From Achromobacter pulmonis (GTDB lineage Bacteria > Pseudomonadota > Gammaproteobacteria > Burkholderiales > Burkholderiaceae_B): DNA of 64,000 nt. The DNA lies in assembly GCF_902859765.1 (NCBI RefSeq), contig NZ_CADIJV010000002.1:62001-126000 (forward strand). The letters are read 5' to 3'. Positions 8,233-16,709 of this stretch are shown here, piece after piece. Position 1 is the first letter of the stretch. Each line of letters opens with the position of its first letter. Made by a program: the position numbers and the translations under genes. The notes beneath the pieces were generated by a model. That model was not told the origin of the DNA and ran no database searches. It worked only from the letters and a program-made list of their open reading frames with translations.

Positions 8233-8470
8233 TGAAAGAAAGGAATTATAGCCACGACTGTTCAGGGGAATGCCAGGAAATGCGGCCATCGGGAAGACTG
8301 TATTGCCCGCGTATTCCCCAATCAGGGGGGCTGGCCGCGCATCGCGCGATGGATAAGCCAAGCCTTGGCTCGCCAGGAACCCGCATGGCGTGACAAATCC
8401 GTCACTCATCTACAATCCGGGATCCCCTTGACCGGCCCGCATGGCGGCCGGCTCGCAGCCCCCAGGTAGC

Positions 8471-9385
8471 ATGACGCGCGCGAAGAAACCCGTTCCCAGA
8501 AAGAGAAGCTCTCCCTCCCGCTCCCCTTCCCGCTCCCGTTCCGCCGGCCGCGTGCCGCGTTTTCTGCGGGCGCTGGTGATCAGTTCGCTGGCCAGTTTCG
8601 GCGCCGCCACCTATGTGTTGCATCCCCAATGGCAGATGCCGGCCGCAGTCGGCGACATGCTGTCGCGGCTGCAATGGCCATCGCTGCAGCGCAGCGCGCC
8701 GATGGCGCTGCCGGCGCCCAACGCGGCGCTGGTGCAGACCACGTTCGACGCTTGTCCGCAGTTCTTCCCGAACGCGCGGGCGCCGGCGGTACCTGCCGCG
8801 CAACGTTTGCGCGAGGTCTGTTTTTCCTCATTCGCCATTCTGCACAACGGCCAGACCAAGACGCCGGTGTTCGTGGCCGAGCGCCTGAACCGCCAGAATC
8901 TGATGCAGGCCAAGGGGCAGCACCGGACCGACAGGTTCTATGCCGAGGCGCGGGTGCCGCGCGCCGAGCGCGCGGAGTTGGACGACTACCGCGGCTCGGG
9001 CTATTCGCGCGGTCATATGGCGCCGGCCGGCGACATGGCCACGCCCGAGGCCATGGCACAGAGTTTTTCGCTGGCCAACATGGTGCCGCAGGACCAGCGC
9101 CACAATGCCGGCCCCTGGAGCCGCATCGAGCAGGACACGCGTCAGTACGTGATGCGCGCGGCCGGCGACGTGTATGTCTTTACCGGGCCGGTCTACGCCG
9201 AGCGTCCCAAGACCATCGGCGCCGGCGTGGCGGTGCCCACCTATCTGTACAAGGTCGTCTACGACGCCACCACGCACCGCGCGTGGGTGCACTGGCAGGC
9301 CAACCGCGCCGACACCAAGGCCGGGCCCCCGATCGGCTATGACGAATTCGTGAAGCGGACCGGCTTGCGGCTGCTGCCGCCCTGA
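8471..9385 (+). CDS. DNA/RNA non-specific endonuclease, membrane-anchored or exported
   Basis: Encodes 304 residues from the ATG at 8471 (AGG just upstream). The basic, Ser/Arg-rich N-terminus (to residue about 28) precedes one hydrophobic segment (FLRALVISSLASFGAATYVL), so the enzyme is exported or anchored with the catalytic part outside. The NUC domain shows the SRGHMAPAGD motif with His182 in place of the canonical DRGH, and the metal-binding loop NMVPQDQRHNAGPW. It should be a Mg-dependent sugar-nonspecific nuclease, for nutrient DNA or envelope defence. The Ser-for-Asp change before RGH is common in family members. It has no operon partner. Confidence 0.85.
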   Translation: MTRAKKPVPRKRSSPSRSPSRSRSAGRVPRFLRALVISSLASFGAATYVLHPQWQMPAAVGDMLSRLQWPSLQRSAPMALPAPNAALVQTTFDACPQFFPNARAPAVPAAQRLREVCFSSFAILHNGQTKTPVFVAERLNRQNLMQAKGQHRTDRFYAEARVPRAERAELDDYRGSGYSRGHMAPAGDMATPEAMAQSFSLANMVPQDQRHNAGPWSRIEQDTRQYVMRAAGDVYVFTGPVYAERPKTIGAGVAVPTYLYKVVYDATTHRAWVHWQANRADTKAGPPIGYDEFVKRTGLRLLPP

Positions 9386-9493
9386 CGCCAGGCCGGAACC
9401 GCGCCGCGCCATGCACCGCGATACATCGTGACATGCGCTTGCGGCGCGCCCGACGGTATGATGCGCGCCGCATCCATGCATACTGGGAGAACC

Positions 9494-9877
9494 ATGAAGC
9501 ACGTCATCCGGATGGGCCGCCTGAGCGCGGTGATATTGTTGGCCAGCCTCGCCGGCAACGCGATGGCGGCATCCTCGCCCGCTGCCACGCCAGCCGCCGC
9601 CCGCCCCGGGGCGTCCTCCAATCTCACCGGCGCCGGCAACCTCGGCCCGATGGGCGAGCCGGAATACATGACCCGCATGGAAGCCGCGTTCAACAAGCAG
9701 GACATCAACGCCGACGGCTACCTCAGCCGCGGGCCACTGCTGCAGGAAGCCACGGCCGAACAGATCACCGCGATGGACACCGATGGCGACGGCCGTATCA
9801 GCAAGGCCGAATTCCTGGCTTTCGCGCTGAAGAATTTCAAGAGCCGGCCCAAGTTCGAGCAGAACATCAAGCGATAA
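9494..9877 (+). CDS. Exported EF-hand calcium-binding protein
   Basis: Encodes 127 residues from the ATG at 9494, preceded by GGGAGA. A signal peptide (about residues 1-25, ending NAMAASS) is followed by a Pro/Ala-rich linker and two EF-hand loops: DINADGYLSRG (degenerate at the last acidic position) and DTDGDGRISKAEF (canonical). It is probably a small periplasmic Ca-binding protein. Many betaproteobacteria have such orphan EF-hand proteins and the partner is not known. Confidence 0.78.
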   Translation: MKHVIRMGRLSAVILLASLAGNAMAASSPAATPAAARPGASSNLTGAGNLGPMGEPEYMTRMEAAFNKQDINADGYLSRGPLLQEATAEQITAMDTDGDGRISKAEFLAFALKNFKSRPKFEQNIKR

Positions 9878-10047
9878 ACCGCCGCCACGGTCCCCGCACC
9901 CGGCCCCGCCGGCGGTTAACTATTGATACACAAGACGGAATCGGCAATCAAGCGGCCGCGCGCGCGTGCTAAGTTACGAGCCCGTCAGCGCCCTCGTCCC
10001 GCGGGCGCCGATCCCCTGCGCTTCCCCTTCCTTTCTTCACGACCATC

Positions 10048-10668
10048 ATGCACAAGAAACAAGATCGCGTTCCGGCCCAGGCTGGAAAGAAACGGATAGC
10101 CGGCCTGATTGCAGTGGCCCTGGCTTTGGCCACCGGCGCCTCGCTGGCGGGCGACCTGCCGCCTCGTGGCGGCGCGGCGGCGCAGACGCAGGCGCAGCCG
10201 CGGGACGAAGGCCGCCTGCCGCCACGCGGCGGCGCGGCCCAGCAGGCGCCGGCCAGCGCGCAGGCCCCCACCCAGGCAGCGGCCGCCGGCACCGAACAAA
10301 AGACCGAGATCAAGAGCCAGGCCGCCTACGAACGCCTGCTGCACAACAGCGGCATCAGCGTGCAATGGCTGTGGACCGATGAGCGCGGCAAGTTGAACGC
10401 GGTCGACGACAACGACGTGGTGCGCCTGGAAGGCGGCCACAGCAACGCCAACGGCTCGGTGACGATCAAGGGCCGGGTGCTGTCGATCTCGGCCGACCGC
10501 TTCACCTTCCGCGGCACCATCCTGATCGTGGACGCGCCGGACAAGGGCCGCCGCTGCGAACGCACCGGCGACTATGAATTCCGCGCCACCGGCAAGCGCA
10601 AGTACTGGCGCCTGCAGCAGATGGAAGCGTGCGGCGGCCTGACCGATTACGTCGACATCTACTATTGA
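10048..10668 (+). CDS. Exported protein of unknown function with LPPRGGAA repeats
   Basis: Encodes 206 residues. A basic start and hydrophobic core (about residues 18-34) end in GASLAGD, a likely signal peptidase site. Two copies of an RxLPPRGGAA/DLPPRGGAA element sit at about residues 36-64 in a Gln/Ala/Pro-rich linker. The C-terminal domain (about 95-206) is well ordered, with GISVQWLWTDERGKLNAVDD and a Cys pair (RRCERTG, EACGG). No family was recognised, and it is presumably periplasmic. A strong hairpin follows at 10684-10714. Confidence 0.65.
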   Translation: MHKKQDRVPAQAGKKRIAGLIAVALALATGASLAGDLPPRGGAAAQTQAQPRDEGRLPPRGGAAQQAPASAQAPTQAAAAGTEQKTEIKSQAAYERLLHNSGISVQWLWTDERGKLNAVDDNDVVRLEGGHSNANGSVTIKGRVLSISADRFTFRGTILIVDAPDKGRRCERTGDYEFRATGKRKYWRLQQMEACGGLTDYVDIYY

Positions 10669-10683
10669 TCAATGCGCAGGCCT

Positions 10684-10714
10684 CGATGCGGCGCCCCCCG
10701 AGGCCGCCGCATCG
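10684..10714. terminator. Hairpin between convergent genes
   Basis: CGATGCGGC (10684-10692) pairs with GCCGCATCG (10706-10714) around a 13-nt loop in the gap between two convergent genes (ends at 10668 and 10732). There is no clear T-run; it may serve both strands. Confidence 0.5.
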
Positions 10715-10731
10715 GTATCAACGCCCACGTT

Positions 10732-11529
10732 TCACAGATGCCGGTGGCTGCACGCCATCGGCTGGTCGACCATCTGGCCGATCGCCCGCGCCAGCGCCTC
10801 GGCGCTGCCCTGCTCCAGACAATTGGCGCGGATCATGCGGAACCCCAGCGCCAGGCTGTAGTGCCAGTCCAGGTCGAACAGATGGTAATCGCGCCCGTTC
10901 GCCGGATGGCGCCAGCGCACGGCCGGGTCTTCATACGCCGCGCCGATGAAGTCGACGTGCGAACCGAAAGGCGGCATGGCCTCCAGGGGCTCGTCCGAAC
11001 CCGGCAGGCTGGGGGCTTGCAGGTTCTCGCCCACGCCGACATAGGGCTCGGGGCCGTCGAAGGCCAGCATGATCACGCTGAACCCGGCCGGGTCGGCGTC
11101 GTAATACGCGCGCTGGCCGGGATTCAGCAATGCGCGGGCCGCCGGGCCAAGGCAATAGTGCGGGCTGCACCAGCTGCTGTGCTCATCGTCCAGCGTAAAG
11201 TCGGGCACGATGCCGTGCGCCGCCAGCAACGTCAGTGTCTCCTGCATGGTGTCGTGATGACGCACCGGCACGGCAGCCGGCACGTCGCCGGCGGACTGGT
11301 ACAGCGCGACCACATCGCCGGTGGTGCGCAGGCCGTCGCGGTACTGGAACGAGCCTTCGCGCAACCGGGCCAGCCCGAGGCTCAGCGTGTCCAGGGCCTC
11401 GCGCGGCACGCGGTCGCCGCGCGGCTCCAGCAGGTAGCCTTCGGCCAACAGGCGCGCCTGCAGTGCCGGCCAGTCGGGCGGCGGCAAATGGGGATAACGG
11501 GGAAAGATGAACTGATGGTGTTGGGACAT
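10732..11529 (-). CDS. Conserved protein of unknown function
   Basis: Encodes 265 residues from the ATG at 11529 (MSQHHQFIFPRYPHLPPPDW); longer starts add a leader reading against the next gene. It is soluble, with no signal peptide or membrane segment. The stretches DEHSSWCSPHYCLGP, VGVGENLQAPSLPGSDEPLE and DLDWHYSLALGFRMIRANC are rich in His, Cys, Trp and acidic residues and could include a metal or ligand site. I do not recognise a family. The ATG is 61 bp from the divergent membrane-protein gene, so the two share a promoter region. Confidence 0.65.
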   Translation of the reverse strand: MSQHHQFIFPRYPHLPPPDWPALQARLLAEGYLLEPRGDRVPREALDTLSLGLARLREGSFQYRDGLRTTGDVVALYQSAGDVPAAVPVRHHDTMQETLTLLAAHGIVPDFTLDDEHSSWCSPHYCLGPAARALLNPGQRAYYDADPAGFSVIMLAFDGPEPYVGVGENLQAPSLPGSDEPLEAMPPFGSHVDFIGAAYEDPAVRWRHPANGRDYHLFDLDWHYSLALGFRMIRANCLEQGSAEALARAIGQMVDQPMACSHRHL

Positions 11530-11590
11530 CGGATAGGCGCCGTGTATTGGCGTATTCTCTGGTGCTGAGGCAATCGACAGGATATCCCGA

Positions 11591-12061
11591 ATGAGTTCGA
11601 CAGTGATCAAGTGGGTGGCCAGCATCGGTTTCGGGCTGGTCATCGGACGCGCCGCCTTCAGCATCGTGAACCCGTTGATGCAAGCGGTGTTCGGCCTGGA
11701 TGCGCCGGCCACGCAGCCTTACGTGCCAGTCGATCAGGCCGTGGTGGACCGCATGCTGATGGCAACCGGCGGCCTCTGCCTGATGATCGCCATCGCGGTG
11801 GCCGCAGCGCTGCTGCGCGTCGGCGACAACCGCCGCCTGGCGGCCTGGGGCTGCGCGATATTGGGCGTGGTGCTGCTGCTGACGCTGCCCATGGCGCTGG
11901 TGAGCATGGAACCCACGCCACAGGACCCGGCCGGCGCCCGCGACGTCAAGACGGCCATGTTCTTCTGGTGGATGATCTTCGGCCTGCCCTATCTGGCCGC
12001 CGGCCTGGCGCTGACGATCGGCGGCGCGGTCATGCTGCGCAAGTTCCGCAAAGCGGCGTGA
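11591..12061 (+). CDS. Small integral membrane protein of unknown function
   Basis: Encodes 156 residues with about four hydrophobic segments: near residues 8-28 (after the start), 58-76, 84-104 and 122-146. There is a periplasmic/cytoplasmic loop MEPTPQDPAGARDVK between the last two and a basic tail (LRKFRKAA). No enzyme motif is visible. It is divergent from the gene at 10732-11529 and convergent with the DUF1801 gene. Confidence 0.65.
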   Translation: MSSTVIKWVASIGFGLVIGRAAFSIVNPLMQAVFGLDAPATQPYVPVDQAVVDRMLMATGGLCLMIAIAVAAALLRVGDNRRLAAWGCAILGVVLLLTLPMALVSMEPTPQDPAGARDVKTAMFFWWMIFGLPYLAAGLALTIGGAVMLRKFRKAA

Positions 12062-12092
12062 TCGCCGGCCCGCGCATACCAGCGCAAGGGCC

Positions 12093-12488
12093 TCACGCCC
12101 GCGGCGCCGGGGCCGCGTTCAACGCCACCGCGGCGCGGATCAGCGCGCTGAATGCCGATTCGTCAAGGACATCGCCTTCATGGATATCGATGGCACGGCG
12201 GACCTTGCCTTCGAGGCTGGCGTTGAACAGCCCGGCCGGATCGGCCAGCGCGGCGCCCTTGGGAAAGGTCAGCTTGACCGCGCGCCGGTAGGCTTCGCCG
12301 GTACAGAGGATGCCGTCGCGCGACCATACCGGCACGCGCCATTTCCATTCCTCGACCACCTCGGGGTCGGCCGCCAGGATCAACTGGCGCACCCGCGCCA
12401 GCACCGCGCCGCGCCAGTCGTTCAGTTCGCCGATGCGGGCATCGATCAATTGCGACGGCGACGGGCTGGCGGATTTGAGGGTCGTCAT
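12093..12488 (-). CDS. DUF1801 domain protein
   Basis: Encodes 131 residues from the ATG at 12488. The sequence ARVRQLILAADPEVVEEWKW and VPVWSRDGILCTG, then VKLTFPKGAALADPAGLFN, matches the DUF1801 (YdhG/YjbR-like) pattern of small soluble proteins with a conserved Trp-rich strand and a 'KL.F..GA.L.DP..L' motif. The function in the family is not established, although related proteins are sometimes linked to stress. The longer open frame upstream antisense to the MurA-like gene is not part of it. Confidence 0.75.
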   Translation of the reverse strand: MTTLKSASPSPSQLIDARIGELNDWRGAVLARVRQLILAADPEVVEEWKWRVPVWSRDGILCTGEAYRRAVKLTFPKGAALADPAGLFNASLEGKVRRAIDIHEGDVLDESAFSALIRAAVALNAAPAPRA

Positions 12489-12705
12489 GAAGGCTCCTGA
12501 TGCGGAACACCGGAAAAGGCGGCTGGCGGTCTTTATACCCAAGCCGCGTCGGGACGTCCATGCGCCGCCCGGCCACGCCGGCTCGAGTTCCTTGCAGTCT
12601 GACACCATTTCCAAGGCGCCGATGCGCGACGCCCACCGGGCCATGCCGGTACAATTTCCCCGCGTTTTCCCCTGCCGTTCCACCTGTCGTCCAAGCGTCT
12701 CGTCC

Positions 12706-14007
12706 ATGTCCAATCTCATCGTCCACGGCGGCACGCCGCTACGCGGCCGCGTCACCCCGTCGGCCAACAAGAACGCGGTGCTGCCCATCCTGTGCGCCAC
12801 GCTGCTGACCGACCAGCCGCTGCGGCTGCATGGCGTGCCCGACATCACCGACGTGCGCAAGATCCTCGACATCTTCCGCACCCTGGGCAGCGAGGTACGG
12901 CTGGACGAAACCACCCGCACGCTGGACCTGCACCATCGCGACACCACATTCGACGCCACCCGCCACCGCCTGCCGGAAGAGATGCGCTCGTCCATCATGC
13001 TGGTCTCGCCGCTGCTGGCGCGCTTCGGCGTGGCGCGGCTGGAAGACAACGTCAAGGGCTGCACGCTGGGCGTGCGCGAGATCGATCCGCACGTCGACAT
13101 CTTCCGCTCGTTCGGCGGCGAGGTCGAACGGACCAGCGGCTCGCTGCTGGTGCGCAGCGCCGGCCCGCTCAAGCCAACCCATCACTGGCTCGACTACGCC
13201 TCGGTCACCACCACCGAAAACTTCGTGCTGTGCGCGGCGGCCGCCGCCGGCGAATCGACGCTGACCAACGCCGCCTCCGAGCCGCACGTGCAGGAATTCT
13301 GCCGCTTCATGACGATGATGGGCGCCCACATCGACGGCATCGGCACCTCGCGCCTGGCGGTGCGCGGCGGCGCCACGCTGCGCGGCGGCGAGTTCACCTT
13401 CGAGGAAGACTTCCACGAGATCACCACCTTCCTGGCGCTGGGCGCGATCACCGGCGGCGACGTGGTGGTGCGCAACAGCACGCCGTCCAACTTCCCGCTG
13501 ATCGACCGCACCTTCGCCAAGTTCGGCGTCCGGATCGTGCACGAGAACGGCTGGTCGCGCGCGCTGCGCGATGGCCCGCTGAAGGTGCAAACGCCCTTCA
13601 CCAGCAACGTGCTGACCAAGGTCGAAGCCGCGCCCTGGCCGTATTTCCCGGTGGACCTGCTGCCCATCTTCATCGCCCTGGGCGTGTGCGCCGAAGGCAA
13701 CGCGATGTTCTGGAACAAGGTCTACGACGGCGCGCTGGGCTGGACCGGCGAGCTGTCCAAGTTCGGCGCGCACGTGTTCTCGTCGGACCCGCACCGCGTC
13801 ATCACCTTCGGCGGCAACCCGCTGACGCCGGCGGTGGTGGAAAGCCCCTACATCATCCGCGTGGCGATCGCGCTGTTCATGGTCGCCAGCAGCATCAAAG
13901 GCCGTTCCGAGATCCGCAACGCCACGCCGATTCGCCGCGCCCACCCGCGTTTCGTCGAGAACCTGCGCAGCCTGGGCGTGCAGGTCGAATGGACCGCCGA
14001 GGAATAG
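12706..14007 (+). CDS. murA: UDP-N-acetylglucosamine 1-carboxyvinyltransferase (MurA-type), probable second copy
   Basis: Encodes 433 residues from the ATG at 12706 (MSNLIVHGGTPLRGRVTPSA), slightly longer than E. coli MurA (419). The enzyme transfers enolpyruvate from PEP to UDP-GlcNAc, the first committed step of peptidoglycan synthesis. Key residues are all found: Lys22 and Asn23 (SANKN in place of SGAKN), Arg94, the catalytic Cys119 in KGCTLGVREIDPH with Arg124, Asp317 in the FPVD motif, and Arg411. The body is divergent from ordinary MurA. The usual betaproteobacterial murA lies beside hisG/bolA, which are absent here, so this is likely a paralogue. It is monocistronic or followed 81 bp later by a hydrolase. 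Cys at 119 predicts fosfomycin sensitivity of the enzyme. Confidence 0.82.
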   Translation: MSNLIVHGGTPLRGRVTPSANKNAVLPILCATLLTDQPLRLHGVPDITDVRKILDIFRTLGSEVRLDETTRTLDLHHRDTTFDATRHRLPEEMRSSIMLVSPLLARFGVARLEDNVKGCTLGVREIDPHVDIFRSFGGEVERTSGSLLVRSAGPLKPTHHWLDYASVTTTENFVLCAAAAAGESTLTNAASEPHVQEFCRFMTMMGAHIDGIGTSRLAVRGGATLRGGEFTFEEDFHEITTFLALGAITGGDVVVRNSTPSNFPLIDRTFAKFGVRIVHENGWSRALRDGPLKVQTPFTSNVLTKVEAAPWPYFPVDLLPIFIALGVCAEGNAMFWNKVYDGALGWTGELSKFGAHVFSSDPHRVITFGGNPLTPAVVESPYIIRVAIALFMVASSIKGRSEIRNATPIRRAHPRFVENLRSLGVQVEWTAEE

Positions 14008-14088
14008 CGCCGGCGGTTTCCTATAATTCCGGGATTGCCTCGAACGGCGCCGCCGCGCCCGTTTCCTTTTGCCTGCCAGGATCGTTGA

Positions 14089-14883
14089 ATGCCGTCGATT
14101 GCCAGCCACGATGTCCATGTGCCCACCCAGCAAGGCCGCCTGTTCGCACGGCGCTGGGATCCCGCCGGGCGGGATGCGGACGCGGCGCCGATCGTGCTGC
14201 TGCACGATTCGCTGGGCTGCGTCGAGCTGTGGCGCGACTTCCCCGAACGCCTGGCCGAGGCCACCGGCCGCGCCGTCATCGCCTATGACCGGCTTGGCTT
14301 TGGCCGCTCCGATCCCAACCCCGCCACGTTGGCCACCGGCTTCGTCGAGGCGGAGGCCAGCGACGGCTTCCAGGACTTGCGGCGGGCGCTCGACATCGGC
14401 CCTTTCATCGCCTTCGGCCACAGCGTCGGCGGCGGCATGGGCATCTGCTGCGCCGCGGTCCACCGCGAGGATTGCCAGGCGCTGATCACCGAGTCCGCCC
14501 AGACCTTCGCCGAGGACCGCACGTTGGACGGCATCCGCGCGGCGCGGCGCAACTTCGCCGAGCCCGGCCAGTTGGACCGCCTGAAGAAATACCACGGCGA
14601 CAAGGCCGCCTGGGTACTGAGCGCCTGGGTCGACACCTGGCTGTCGCCCGCCTTCGCCGACTGGAACCTGGACGACGCGCTGCGCCGGGTGCAATGCCCG
14701 GTGCTGGCGTTGCACGGCGAAGAGGACGAATACGGTTCGACCGCCCATCCGGGCATCATCGCGCGCCTGGCGGGCGGCCGGCAGGCGCTGCTGGAAAACT
14801 GCGGCCACGTGCCGCACCGCGAACAGCCGCACATCGTGCTGGACCTGGCCAGCCAGTGGCTGCGAGGCGCGTTGCCGGCCTGA
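14089..14883 (+). CDS. Alpha/beta hydrolase
   Basis: Encodes 264 residues, soluble, no signal peptide, from the ATG at 14089 with AGG upstream. The alpha/beta-hydrolase core has the oxyanion strand VLLHDSLGCVELW, the nucleophile elbow GHSVGGGMG with Ser112, a late acidic residue region (LHGEEDEYGS) and the catalytic His240 in CGHVPHREQP. It is an esterase, epoxide hydrolase or haloperoxidase-like enzyme of unknown substrate. It lies 81 bp after the MurA-like gene on the same strand, with a TATAAT-like sequence at 14022-14027 that may give it its own promoter. Confidence 0.8.
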   Translation: MPSIASHDVHVPTQQGRLFARRWDPAGRDADAAPIVLLHDSLGCVELWRDFPERLAEATGRAVIAYDRLGFGRSDPNPATLATGFVEAEASDGFQDLRRALDIGPFIAFGHSVGGGMGICCAAVHREDCQALITESAQTFAEDRTLDGIRAARRNFAEPGQLDRLKKYHGDKAAWVLSAWVDTWLSPAFADWNLDDALRRVQCPVLALHGEEDEYGSTAHPGIIARLAGGRQALLENCGHVPHREQPHIVLDLASQWLRGALPA

Positions 14884-14989
14884 TCCCCCCGGCCCGCACT
14901 GGCCCCATCGGGCACGGCGCCCTGCCGCCGCGCCCGTTTGCCGGCGCGCGCGTCATGCCTTCTTCAGCCCGGAAGGGAAAACCCCAGGG

Positions 14990-15037
14990 GCGTATTGGCG
15001 CAAAGGTTGTATACACTCTTTGCACACCAGAATACGC
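14990..15037. promoter_or_regulatory. Nested palindromic operator before the NCS1 permease
   Basis: Three inverted repeats are nested here: TGTATACA (15008-15015), GCAAAG/CTTTGC (15000-15005 and 15018-15023, same centre), and GCGTATT/AATACGC (14990-14996 and 15031-15037, centre 2 bp off). The inner TTGTATACA resembles operators of GntR-family regulators, which often control permeases. It lies about 90 bp before the permease coding region, suiting a promoter operator. No regulator gene is adjacent. Confidence 0.6.
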
Positions 15038-15123
15038 GCCAGGCTACGTCCAAGTGTTGCTGCTGTATTGGTCCGCCCGGCTTCCTTCAAGACCATGCCC
15101 ACCCCTGGGTCAGGGAGCTAGCC

Positions 15124-16575
15124 ATCGATATCCGAAATCCTTCGCCTGGTCTCTACAACGAGGACCTGGCCCCCACCAAGGAGCGCCGCTGGGGCGCCTT
15201 CAGCATCTTCAACGTCTGGACTTCGGACGTGCACAGCCTGTGGGGCTACTACCTGGCCGCCAGCCTGTTCCTCTTGTGCGGTAGCTTCGTCAACTTCCTG
15301 ATCGCCATCGGCCTGAGTTCGCTGGTGATCTTCTTCCTCATGAACCTGATGGGTTATGCCGGCGAAAAGACCGGCGTGCCCTACCCGGTGCTGGCGCGCG
15401 CCTCGTTCGGCATCTGGGGCGCCAACCTGGCGGCGCTGGTACGCGCGGTGGTGGCCTGTTTCTGGTACGGCGCGCAGACGGCGGCGGCCTCGGGCGCCAT
15501 CGTGGCGCTGCTGGTGCGCAACGACAGCCTGCTGGCCTTCCACCAGAACACGCAATGGCTGGGCCATTCGGGGCTGGAGGTGATCTGCTATGTCGGGATC
15601 TGGGCGCTGCAATTGCTCATCATCCAGAAAGGCATGGAGACCGTGCGCCGGTTCCAGGACTGGGCCGGCCCGGCCGTGTGGATCGCCATGCTGGTGCTGG
15701 CGGTGGGGCTGTGCGTGAAGGCCGGCGGGTTCAGCATCGATCACGGCATCCCGATGGACGTGCTGCTGGACAAGACCCGCGACGCAGGCGTGACCGGCGC
15801 GCCGGGCAGCTTCTGGGCCCTGATGGCGGTCGGCGCCACCTGGATCACCTACTTCGCGGCGCTGTACCTGAACTTCTGCGATTTCTCGCGCTATGCCCGC
15901 GACAAGCAGGCCGTCAAGCGCGGCAACCTGTGGGGACTGCCAGTGAACCTGGTGGCGTTCTCGCTGGTGGCCGGCATCACCACCATCGCCGCCTACAAGG
16001 TCTATGGCGAGGTGCTGCTGCACCCCGAGCAGATCTCCACCAAGTTCGACAGCTGGGTGCTGGCGCTGCTGGCCGCGCTGACCTTCGCGGTGGCCACGCT
16101 GGGCATCAACGTGGTGGCGAACTTCGTGTCGGCCGCGTTCGATATCTCGAACGTGTTCCCCAGGCGCATCAGCTTCAAGCGCGGCGGCTACATCGCCGCG
16201 TTGATTGCGCTGGTGCTGTATCCCTTTGCGCCCTGGGAAGGCGGCGCGGCGCATTTCGTCAACGCCATCGGCGCCACCATGGGGCCGCTGCTCGGCATCA
16301 TCCTGGTCGACTACTACCTGGTGGCCAAGGGCCGCATCAATGTTGCGGCGCTGTATGACGAGCATGGCGAATACCGCTACCAGGGCGGTTGGAACATCAA
16401 CGCGCTGATCGCCACGGGCATCGGCAGCGTGTTCTCGACCATCCTGCCGAACTTCACCGACCTGCTGCCGGCCTGGTGGGGCACCTATGGCTGGTTCTTC
16501 GGCGTCGGCATCGGCGGCGCCGTCTACTGGGTGCTGGCCACGCTGCGCCCGCGCGCCGTCGCGGCCATGGCCTGA
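15124..16575 (+). CDS. NCS1-family nucleobase/allantoin-type permease
   Basis: Encodes about 483 residues with 12 predicted membrane segments. The start IRNPSPGLYNEDLAPTKERR, then WGAFSIFNVWTSDVHSLWGY, is the family signature (cytosine, uracil, hydantoin, allantoin or thiamine uptake with Na+ or H+). Inner-membrane segments include PYPVLARASFGIWGANL and FALYLNFCDFSRYARD-like regions. The domain begins right after an ATC codon at 15124, which sits 6 nt after a near-perfect AGGGAG (15112-15117), but there is no ATG, GTG or TTG there. The nearest in-frame alternatives are TTG at 15007, inside the operator, or TTG at 14938. ATC initiation or a point-mutated ATG is inferred. The substrate cannot be told. 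Confidence 0.82.
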   Translation: MDIRNPSPGLYNEDLAPTKERRWGAFSIFNVWTSDVHSLWGYYLAASLFLLCGSFVNFLIAIGLSSLVIFFLMNLMGYAGEKTGVPYPVLARASFGIWGANLAALVRAVVACFWYGAQTAAASGAIVALLVRNDSLLAFHQNTQWLGHSGLEVICYVGIWALQLLIIQKGMETVRRFQDWAGPAVWIAMLVLAVGLCVKAGGFSIDHGIPMDVLLDKTRDAGVTGAPGSFWALMAVGATWITYFAALYLNFCDFSRYARDKQAVKRGNLWGLPVNLVAFSLVAGITTIAAYKVYGEVLLHPEQISTKFDSWVLALLAALTFAVATLGINVVANFVSAAFDISNVFPRRISFKRGGYIAALIALVLYPFAPWEGGAAHFVNAIGATMGPLLGIILVDYYLVAKGRINVAALYDEHGEYRYQGGWNINALIATGIGSVFSTILPNFTDLLPAWWGTYGWFFGVGIGGAVYWVLATLRPRAVAAMA

Positions 16576-16709
16576 CACGGCCGCGCCCCTGCCGGCCGCC
16601 AGATGCCGGCACGGGCGTGCGCAACTCGACGCCCGGACCGGGCTCGCGCTACCCTGCATGCGATGCTTGCCCTCCGCGACATCGCGCCCATGCATGGAGA
16701 CCCGCCCCC

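Noticed and set aside
5953-8235. A 760-codon plus-strand frame opposite the siderophore receptor.
   Set aside because: A codon-bias shadow of a receptor with clear plug and barrel motifs on the other strand.
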